DNA from: an uncultured Clostridium sp.
Lineage (GTDB): Bacteria > Bacillota > Clostridia > Clostridiales > Clostridiaceae
Direction: 5' to 3'
DNA: 64,000 bases
NCBI RefSeq assembly: GCF_934754915.1
Contig: NZ_CAKVKB010000003.1
Location: forward strand, 14,477 to 78,476
Positions 57,711-64,000 of this stretch are shown here, one piece after another. Position 1 is the first letter of the stretch, and each line of letters starts with the position of its first letter. Position numbers and translations under genes: made by a program. The notes below the pieces were generated by a model. The model was not told the origin of the DNA. It did no database searches and worked only from the letters and a program-made list of their open reading frames with translations.

Positions 57711-58362
57711 AGATTTAAATAAAAGTTATGGAAAGGAAAAAATATTTGAAAATTTTAGCATTGAATTTGAAAGTGGAAAGATAAATTGTATTCTGGGGGA
57801 ATCAGGATGTGGTAAAACTACACTTTTAAATATAATAGCAGGACTTATTAAGGTGGATACATGCAGAATTGATGGGATAACAAAGAAAGATATAAGTTAT
57901 GTATTTCAAGAGGACAGACTTATACCATGGCTTACAATTAAAGAAAATCTTTCGATTTCATTAAAAAAGTATTATTCAAAGGAAAAATTAGAAGAAAAAA
58001 TAAATGAAATATTAAAAATAGCAGGAATACAAGGAATAGAAAATAGATATCCTCATGAATTGAGTGGAGGAATGAAACAGCGCATAAACATTGGAAGAGC
58101 ATTGGGAAAACCTTCTAAGGTGATATTGATGGATGAACCTTTTAAATCACTAGATTATAAGACTAAATATACAATAATAAATGAATTTATGAAAATATTA
58201 GAAAATGAAAAACGTATAGTTGTATTGGTTACTCATGATCTTGATGAAGCTGTGTATTTTAATGGAAAGATATTCATTTTTGGTGGCAGACCAGTATGTA
58301 CAAAAGGTGTTTTTGCCAATGAATTGGAAAAGAATAAGAAAATTATGTTGGATTTAATCTGA
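57694..58362 (+). CDS. ABC transporter ATPase, SsuB/TauB-like
   Basis: A 222-residue nucleotide-binding subunit: Walker A GESGCGKTT at about 35-43, Q-loop VFQEDRLIPWLTI, signature LSGGMKQR, Walker B VILMDEPF, D-loop KSLD, switch histidine in VTHDLDEA. It overlaps the permease gene by 17 bp. The PWLT after the Q-loop is typical of the nitrate/taurine/sulfonate importer class. Confidence 0.94.
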   Translation: MKITIKDLNKSYGKEKIFENFSIEFESGKINCILGESGCGKTTLLNIIAGLIKVDTCRIDGITKKDISYVFQEDRLIPWLTIKENLSISLKKYYSKEKLEEKINEILKIAGIQGIENRYPHELSGGMKQRINIGRALGKPSKVILMDEPFKSLDYKTKYTIINEFMKILENEKRIVVLVTHDLDEAVYFNGKIFIFGGRPVCTKGVFANELEKNKKIMLDLI

Positions 58363-58641
58363 TGTTCTAAGATTGTAAATTATATATACGAAGCTTAGAA
58401 ATCCCACTTAATAATGCAATTTTATACTATAAACATATATTAGTTTGTAAACTTTTGGTAATTGATTACTAAATCAAATTGGAGTGGTTATATTTGAAGA
58501 ATATAGAATAGAATTTATTATTATAGAGAAAGATAATAAATTACAATTATTGGGTGAAAAAGGACAATACTTTCTATAATGTAAGTGATAATATGACAAT
58601 GTAATAGATTTATAAATATTGATTAATGTCAGAGCATTATA
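58363..58641. other. Non-coding or decayed region
   Basis: No gene with convincing support. A 31-codon frame from GTG 58484 (after GGAGTG) to TAA 58579 begins VVIFEEYRIEFIIIEKDN and could be a relic or a chance ORF. Confidence 0.5.
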
Positions 58642-58881
58642 TTGTTGTGTTATACTCCAGATGCATCTTTTTTAAAGGGATATGGAAAATCAAAGTTTAC
58701 AGATAATGAAAAGGTAAGAATTCAGATATATCGCATCTGGCAGCGATTGGGGATGGTGGTTGAAAGAGGGTATCGTGAATATAAAGATCCTCATATATAC
58801 GAATGGGTTTTAGATGAGTTTAAAAAGGAAGTTGAATTTTTAGAAAGATGGCATAAAAATGAAGCAGCAGATAGAAGTTAA
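58642..58881 (+). CDS. Short ORF, unknown, possibly a gene remnant
   Basis: 79 codons from a TTG: LCYTPDASFLKGYGKSKFTDNEKVRIQIYRIWQRLGMVVERGYREYK... ending EFLERWHKNEAADRS. The composition (charged, amphipathic helices, normal codon use) looks like real protein. There is no ribosome binding site before the first possible starts and the frame is open only eight codons further upstream, so it is likely the surviving end of a larger gene. I do not recognise the family. Confidence 0.4.
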   Translation: MLCYTPDASFLKGYGKSKFTDNEKVRIQIYRIWQRLGMVVERGYREYKDPHIYEWVLDEFKKEVEFLERWHKNEAADRS

Positions 58882-58955
58882 AAAATTCAATATCGACTTT
58901 ACTAATTAATTGGAAGCGAATAAGAAAAACATACTGGATTTAATAATATAATGTT

Positions 58956-59207
58956 CTATATTAGAATAATTCTGCTTCCAACACTTATAAACATAAATGC
59001 AGCAATTAGAAAATTAAAAAAACTTAAAAGCTTTTTATTATCATTTAACAATGTTATTCCTAAAAAAATATTACACATTCCTATTAATACAAATATCAAT
59101 GAAAAGTACTTTTCAGGATTAAGGCTGCTTGATATTAGATTTAAAGATATCATAGATAAAGATATAGCAAATACCATATTAGAAAAGCTTAAAATTTTTT
59201 TTATCAT
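58956..59207 (-). CDS. Small membrane protein, 83 aa
   Basis: Begins MIKKILSFSNMVFAISLSMI at ATG 59207, supported by AAGGAAGTG 8 bases upstream. Two to three hydrophobic helices and a short NPEKY loop; the pattern LFVLIGMCNIFLGITLL suggests a small two- or three-helix protein of a kind common in Firmicutes. The longer upstream frame (to 59288) lies partly in the dispersed element and has no site. The plus-strand frame over the same stretch is a shadow. Confidence 0.6.
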   Translation of the reverse strand: MIKKILSFSNMVFAISLSMISLNLISSSLNPEKYFSLIFVLIGMCNIFLGITLLNDNKKLLSFFNFLIAAFMFISVGSRIILI

Positions 59208-59267
59208 AATTAAACACTTCCTTAATATAAGATATGTAAAATTTATAGGTTTTATATATGAGTGGAG

Positions 59268-59406
59268 ATATATGTATATATATTTCAATTAACAATATAT
59301 AATGGACAATTTACAATGAAAGATGAAATTTTTCCAAGATTTCTTTAATATTTTTACGTGTGTTAGATAGATTTTAAATGTAGTTTCAATTTTATAATAG
59401 ATATTG
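59268..59406 (+). repeat. Dispersed intergenic element, copy K
   Basis: TATATATTTCAATTAACAAT, ATGGACAATTTACAATGAAA, core AAATTTTTCCAAGATTTC, TTTAATATTTTTACGTG, long-form right end with TTTTATAATAGATAT. It begins upstream of the small membrane protein gene. Confidence 0.7.
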
Positions 59407-59507
59407 TTAAAAGAAAGATAATAAATATTTTTGGTATATATTCACTTGGTATATATTAACATTTATATACAAGTTGTTTGAAATTTATTCATAAAAAAGG
59501 AGAAAAA

Positions 59508-59645
59508 ATGTTTAAAAAACTTTTTACACTTGATTCAATAACAGTCATATGAGAATATTTTATGAAGTGTTGAAAGAATATTCATAATGAACTTATTAAG
59601 CATGGTGGAGGATATAACAGACTTTATAAAATTTCATCATTTTAA
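59508..59645 (+). pseudogene. Relic of an ABC exporter gene, internally deleted
   Basis: ATG 59508 has AAGGAG 6-7 bases upstream and reads MFKKLFTL..., like the start of many clostridial ABC exporter subunits. In the same frame, after two stops (59550 and 59571), comes HNELIKHGGGYNRLYKISSF and a TAA at 59643-59645. That string closely resembles the C-terminus of ABC exporters (H-x-E-L-L-x-x-G-G-x-Y-x-x-L-Y). The simplest reading is a gene that lost nearly all its middle. The homology is inferred from short end motifs. Confidence 0.5.
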
Positions 59646-59930
59646 ACAATAAATAAAGAAATTTAATAATGTTAAATATAATTGGCTGGATTTTTAATAT
59701 ACAGAGATATTATTAAATTTGTTGTTGAAGTCTATATAATTAGTATATAAGTGAACAAAATAAATATTGATGAATATCATGATATTACAGAAAAATTATT
59801 AATTTCAGATTTGTATTAATAGAAAAATATAGTATATATTTTGGACATTCTTTTATATCTAGATAAATAAAAAGTTATAACTATGGATATAAAATAGATT
59901 TGTTTTATAAGATGTCTGGAGGAGGATATT
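59646..59930. other. Non-coding region before thioredoxin
   Basis: AT-rich, many stops in all frames. No repeat copy or leader recognised. Confidence 0.55.
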
Positions 59931-60245
59931 ATGATAAGACATATAAATGATGAAAATTTTGTTCATGAAGTATTAAAAGCAGGAGAACTTGTTATTGTGG
60001 ACTTTTCAGCAAGATGGTGCGGCCCATGTAAGATGCTTACACCTGTTTTAGAAAATATATCAAGAGAAAATAAAAATATAAAAATAGTAAAAATAGATAT
60101 AGACGATAGTCCGCTAGTTTCAGAACGATACAGAATAACTAATATACCTAAGCTTATGTTCTTTAAGAGTGGAAGAATTGTTGATGAGATTGTTGGCTTT
60201 GTTCCTAAAGATATTATAAATGGAGTTATATACGAAAACCAATAA
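59931..60245 (+). CDS. Thioredoxin
   Basis: A 104-residue thioredoxin-fold protein with the classic active site WCGPC (Cys30, Cys33) and the cis-proline in ITNIPKLMFF. It reduces disulfides in the cytoplasm. GGAGGAGG precedes the ATG. No thioredoxin reductase gene is adjacent; whether it is the main TrxA or an accessory one is unknown. Confidence 0.9.
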   Translation: MIRHINDENFVHEVLKAGELVIVDFSARWCGPCKMLTPVLENISRENKNIKIVKIDIDDSPLVSERYRITNIPKLMFFKSGRIVDEIVGFVPKDIINGVIYENQ

Positions 60246-60293
60246 ATAAAAGTTAACCTAATAAATTGAATTGGAACAAATACTTTTATATAT

Positions 60294-60326
60294 AAAAATA
60301 ACCAGTATTTAAAACTGGTTATTTTT
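60294..60326. terminator. Bidirectional terminator
   Basis: AAAAATAACCAGT (60294-60306) / ACTGGTTATTTTT (60314-60326) between convergent genes. Confidence 0.9.
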
Positions 60327-60338
60327 AAGTAAAAAGAT

Positions 60339-61367
60339 TTATTTTACTTCATAAATCCATCCTTCTGGAGCTTCAACATCACCCATTTGAATTCCATAAA
60401 GTATATCATATAATTTCTTAATTACAGGACCAACTTCAGTTTCACTGTAGAAAACATGTCTCTTACCTTTATAATCTATGGCACCAATTGGAGTTATAAC
60501 TGCAGCAGTACCACATGCACCAGCTTCAGCAAATTCATCTAAATTATCAGCTAATACATCTCTTTCAAAGACAGGCATCTTTAAGTAATGTTCTGCAATG
60601 TATAATAAAGAGTATTTTGTTATACTTGGTAAGATTGATGATGATTTAGGAGTAACAAATTCACCTTTCTTTGTTATACCTATAAAGTTAGCAGCACCAA
60701 CTTCATCAATTTTTGTATGAGTTGCTGGATCTAAGTAAATACAGTCAGCATATCCGCCTTCAGCAGCTTTTTTATGAGCTTGTAATGAAGCTGCATAGTT
60801 ACCACCTACTTTTTGTTTACCAGTTCCTTTAGGAGCAGCTCTGTCGAATTCATCTTGAATTACAAAGTTACATGGCTTTAAACCACCTGAGAAATATGGA
60901 CCAACTGGCATACAGAATACTGTGAAAATATATTCTGTAGCAGGTTTAACACCTATGTTATCTCCAACACCCATTAATATTGGTCTGATATATAAAGTTG
61001 CACCAGTTCCATAAGGTGGTACATATTTTTCATTAGCCTTAACAACCTGCATACATGCATCTATAAATTTTTCTTCAGGAACATGTGGCATAAGAAGTCT
61101 GTCACAACTTTCATTCATACGAGCAGCATTTCTATTAGGTCTGAATAATTGTATTTTACCTTCTTTTGTAGTATATGCCTTTAATCCTTCAAAACAACTT
61201 TGTCCATAATGAAGAACAGGTGATGCTTCGCTTATATGAAGAGTATTATCTGTTGTAAGTTTACCTTCATCCCATTTTCCATCTTTCCAGACTGAGATAT
61301 AACGATAATCTGTCTTTATGTAACTAAATCCTAATTTACCCCAATCTATATCAGCTTTTTTCCCCAT
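60339..61367 (-). CDS. ilvE: Branched-chain amino acid aminotransferase
   Basis: A 342-residue fold-type IV PLP enzyme, class II branched-chain aminotransferase. It has [30 protein letters not shown], and the PLP lysine in [14 protein letters not shown]. It also has [18 protein letters not shown] with catalytic Glu and [14 protein letters not shown]. It interconverts Leu, Ile and Val with their 2-oxo acids. GGAGGAATT precedes the ATG. No ilv or leu T-box was seen upstream. Confidence 0.95.
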   Translation of the reverse strand: MGKKADIDWGKLGFSYIKTDYRYISVWKDGKWDEGKLTTDNTLHISEASPVLHYGQSCFEGLKAYTTKEGKIQLFRPNRNAARMNESCDRLLMPHVPEEKFIDACMQVVKANEKYVPPYGTGATLYIRPILMGVGDNIGVKPATEYIFTVFCMPVGPYFSGGLKPCNFVIQDEFDRAAPKGTGKQKVGGNYAASLQAHKKAAEGGYADCIYLDPATHTKIDEVGAANFIGITKKGEFVTPKSSSILPSITKYSLLYIAEHYLKMPVFERDVLADNLDEFAEAGACGTAAVITPIGAIDYKGKRHVFYSETEVGPVIKKLYDILYGIQMGDVEAPEGWIYEVK

Positions 61368-61606
61368 TATAATTCCTCCAAATCTTTAGGCTTATTGCCT
61401 TGTTTTTTACTAACATATATTTTAACACTACTTGAATTAAAATTCTACAATTCATCATGAAAAGTAGTGAAAGTTTAATAAATTAATAATAAATGCTAGT
61501 ATATTTTATCTCTTTTAAAGAAAAACATTATTTTATTGGTAAAAAATATATGTATTTTAATGATTAATGATATGAATTGTATTTATTCTTTATTTAATTA
61601 AAAAAA

Positions 61607-61635
61607 TTAGAAAGAAATTATTAATTTCTTTCTAA
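61607..61635 (-). terminator. Intrinsic terminator of nadE
   Basis: TTAGAAAGAAATTA / TAATTTCTTTCTAA downstream of the nadE stop, followed on the minus strand by TTTTTTT. Confidence 0.85.
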
Positions 61636-61675
61636 AAACAAAAGTTATTTATTTGAATTATAAAATTTAATTATA

Positions 61676-63574
61676 TTATTTCCAAGGTTGTGCATCAGAC
61701 GGCATTCTGAAGTCTCCCCTTGGACTCAATGAAATGCTTCCCACTTTTGGACCATCAGGAAGGGCACTTCGTTTAAACTGTTGTGTAAAAAATCTATACA
61801 TAAATTTATCAAGCCACTTTTGAATTTCTTCTTTTGAGTATTCATTTTTAAATGCATGCTGAGCAAGGAAAAGAATTCTTTCTTTTGTAGAACCATGTTT
61901 TATAAAATGATATAAAAAGAAATCATGAAGTTCATAAGGTCCAACTATGTCTTCTGTTTTCTGAGCTATTTGTCCATTTGAATCTTTAGGAAGAAGTTCT
62001 GGACTTACAGGAGTATCAAGAATATCCATTAAAGTGTCAGTTACAGTTTGATTAGATTCATTTTGTGCTACATATTTAACAAGATATCTAACAAGTGTTT
62101 TTGGGATAGAAGGATTGACAGCATACATAGACATATGATCTCCATTGTATGTACACCAGCCTAAAGCCAGTTCAGATAAGTCTCCAGTACCAATTAGAAG
62201 ACCGCCTTCTTTATTTGCCACATCCATTAATATTTGAGTCCTTTCTCTTGCTTGAACATTTTCATAAGTTACATCATGAATATCTTTATCATGTCCGATA
62301 TCCTCAAAATGCTGAAGGGCAGCTTTTACAATATTTATTTCACGGAGGTCTGTACCTAATTCTTTGCACAAATCAAGAGCATTATTGTATGTTCTATCTG
62401 TAGTTCCAAATCCAGGCATTGTTATTGTTATTATATTTTTTTTATCTAATTTTAAGAGTTCAAAAGTTTTAACTATTACAAGGAGAGCAAGAGTGGAATC
62501 AAGTCCGCCTGAAATACCTATAACAGCTTTTTGTGAGTGAGTATGTTCTAATCTTTTTGCAAGACTTGCAGCCTGAATATTGAAAATTTCTCTGCATCTT
62601 AAATCTCTTTCGCTTTCAGAAGAAGGAACAAAAGGATGTTTATCTATGAATCTGTCAAAATTTTTTATAGATGTATCTTCGAATTTGAAATTTATTACTG
62701 TAGGAATTTTATTTAAAGATTTAGAACCATCTCTAAAACTTAAATTTTTCATTCTTTCAGATTTCAATCTAAATAAATCTATATAACTATATATAACTTC
62801 ATTATCTCTTTGAAATCTATTATTTTCTTTTAAAAGAGTTCCATTTTCACTTATTAATAAATGACCGCTGAAAAGAAGGTCTGTTGTTGATTCTTGAACG
62901 CCTGCTGAAGAATATATATAACTACATATAGAACGCGCACTTTGATTGGAAATTAAACTTCTTCTATAATCAGCTTTACTTACTAATTCATTTGAAGCAG
63001 AAAGATTTCCTATTATATGTGCTCCCATAAGAGCAAGATATGAACTTGGAGGGATTGTAACCCATAAATCTTCACAGATTTCAACACCAAATGAGGCTAT
63101 ATCTGAAGCAAAAATTAAATCAGTTCCAAATGGAACATCTTCTTGATATGAAAGATTTATTTTCTTTCCAGTTATAGAAGCACCTTCAGTAAACCAGCGT
63201 TTTTCATAAAATTCACTATAATTAGGAATATATGATTTAGGAACTATTCCTAATATCTTTCCTTTAAATAAAAGATAAGCACAATTATAAAGTGTGCTGC
63301 CATCTAAAAGAGTAGAACCTATAGCTATTAGCATATCAATATTTTTAGTTTTTTCTAATAAAGTTTTTATACCTTCATCAGCTTTTTTTAAAAGATGCTC
63401 CTGAAGAAATAAATCTCCACATGTATAAGATGTTATGCATAATTCGGGGAAAACTATAAATTTACAGTCGTTTTTTTCTGCTTCTCTTATACATGTCAGA
63501 ATATTTTCAATATTGTAGTCAACATCGCTTACGCGGGTTTTTGGACAGGCTGATGCGACTTTTATAAAATCCAT
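61676..63574 (-). CDS. nadE: Glutamine-dependent NAD+ synthetase
   Basis: A 632-residue two-domain enzyme that amidates nicotinate adenine dinucleotide to NAD+. The N-terminal nitrilase-type glutaminase has Glu in FPELCITSYTCGDLF, Lys in VPKSYIPNYSEFYEKRWF and Cys in GVEICEDLW. The C-terminal synthetase has the P-loop GISGGLDSTLALL, then GTGDLSELALGWCTYNGDHMSMY. The long form with a complete glutaminase means glutamine can be used directly. ATG 63574 follows AAGGAGTG; the upstream 13 codons are unlikely. It is monocistronic. Confidence 0.95.
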   Translation of the reverse strand: MDFIKVASACPKTRVSDVDYNIENILTCIREAEKNDCKFIVFPELCITSYTCGDLFLQEHLLKKADEGIKTLLEKTKNIDMLIAIGSTLLDGSTLYNCAYLLFKGKILGIVPKSYIPNYSEFYEKRWFTEGASITGKKINLSYQEDVPFGTDLIFASDIASFGVEICEDLWVTIPPSSYLALMGAHIIGNLSASNELVSKADYRRSLISNQSARSICSYIYSSAGVQESTTDLLFSGHLLISENGTLLKENNRFQRDNEVIYSYIDLFRLKSERMKNLSFRDGSKSLNKIPTVINFKFEDTSIKNFDRFIDKHPFVPSSESERDLRCREIFNIQAASLAKRLEHTHSQKAVIGISGGLDSTLALLVIVKTFELLKLDKKNIITITMPGFGTTDRTYNNALDLCKELGTDLREINIVKAALQHFEDIGHDKDIHDVTYENVQARERTQILMDVANKEGGLLIGTGDLSELALGWCTYNGDHMSMYAVNPSIPKTLVRYLVKYVAQNESNQTVTDTLMDILDTPVSPELLPKDSNGQIAQKTEDIVGPYELHDFFLYHFIKHGSTKERILFLAQHAFKNEYSKEEIQKWLDKFMYRFFTQQFKRSALPDGPKVGSISLSPRGDFRMPSDAQPWK

Positions 63575-63613
63575 ATAATCACTCCTTAAATTATTAACTA
63601 TACTAAATTTCAA

Positions 63614-64000
63614 TTTTTAAATAATATATATTTATGAACTTATTTTAGCTCAATAAAGAAAATATATCCTGATTAATTGATTTTATTTAATAAAATCAAT
63701 TAATTCAGAAGATTGTAATTTATAATAAAATAAATGGAAATTAGTATTCTTTTTCATTTATCTTAATATTTTTAGAAGTTAGCGTCAATATGGTTGTTTT
63801 TGCAACAATACTAAATCGTTAAATTATTTAGAAGTTTGTGTTTGTTAATTTTGACAGTTGAATTTCATTTAACTAAGAAAAATTAAAATATTAAGTTATT
63901 ATTTTATATAACTTGACTTGTGAATTAATTTAAGAAAATTTACCATTGGTTTTTAATTCGTGTTTTACCATTATAATTTTTTATAAAAAAGTAGCATATA
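63614..64000. other. Non-coding window end
   Basis: About 390 bp of AT-rich DNA upstream of nadE. Only a weak GTTG/CAAC hairpin near 63793 was noticed. No ORF, leader or repeat copy recognised. Confidence 0.5.

Noticed and set aside
58951..59292. 113-codon plus-strand frame
   Set aside because: No ribosome binding site; the minus strand has a gene with a proper start over the same region.
6508..59406. Interpretation of the repeated element as a CRISPR array
   Set aside because: Copies are kilobases apart, in both orientations, with no spacers between tandem units.

Overview
The window is low-GC DNA with short intergenic gaps, strong AGGAGG-type ribosome binding sites and Firmicutes-type regulation (a T-box leader and two PyrR-like attenuators). 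It carries spore genes (PdaA, a SpoVAF/GerA-type protein) together with anaerobic fermentation genes (pyruvate formate-lyase and its activase, lactate dehydrogenase). This fits a Clostridium sensu stricto (cluster I) chromosome. No rRNA, tRNA, CRISPR array, prophage or intact transposase was seen.

Layout. 1-4.9 kb: the end of a cell-surface polysaccharide block (MurJ-type flippase, two glycosyltransferases, an O-antigen ligase/polymerase-like protein), followed by a formimidoyl-THF cyclodeaminase. 5.6-14 kb: a small 46-residue protein, a PH-like membrane protein, spore-cortex deacetylase PdaA, YchF, a TPR protein, a transglutaminase-like membrane protein and UppP. 14.2-16.2 kb: a phosphofructokinase and a beta-lactamase-like protein that seems to lack its nucleophile. 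16.3-23.9 kb: de novo pyrimidine synthesis (pyrB-I-C-F-K-D, then pyrE alone). Each unit sits behind its own leader with the same three-part attenuator architecture; a broken flavodoxin-like gene lies between them. 24.4-32 kb: pflB, pflA, a MerR regulator with a textbook 19-bp-spacer promoter, a DnaQ-like exonuclease, ldh and asnA. 32-46 kb: birA, a phosphodiester glycosidase, a membrane-anchored protein, an M50 protease, T-box-argS, an AI-2E-type permease, a HAD phosphatase, an RNase H-like protein, gltX, a ComEC-like metallo-beta-lactamase protein and an orphan PEPCK-like P-loop protein. 46-55.8 kb: CmpB-like membrane protein, DUF378, Lrp/AsnC regulator, PHP protein, gamma-carbonic anhydrase, CvfB-like S1 protein, SpoVAF-like germination protein and YaaR. 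55.9-58.4 kb: an SsuABC/ThiXYZ-like ABC importer. 58.4-59.9 kb: a degraded, mostly non-coding stretch with a relic resembling an ABC exporter. 60-63.6 kb: thioredoxin, ilvE and glutamine-dependent nadE.

The most interesting unexplained signal is a family of dispersed, strictly intergenic, AT-rich elements. There are about eleven longer copies (roughly 65-140 bp) and one fragment, in both orientations. They share an internal inverted repeat (AAATCTT...AAGATTT) and imperfect terminal inverted repeats (ATATATATTRCAATT.../...AATATTGTAATATATAT). They look like a MITE/REP-like family, and several sit directly against the ribosome binding site or stop codon of a neighbouring gene.
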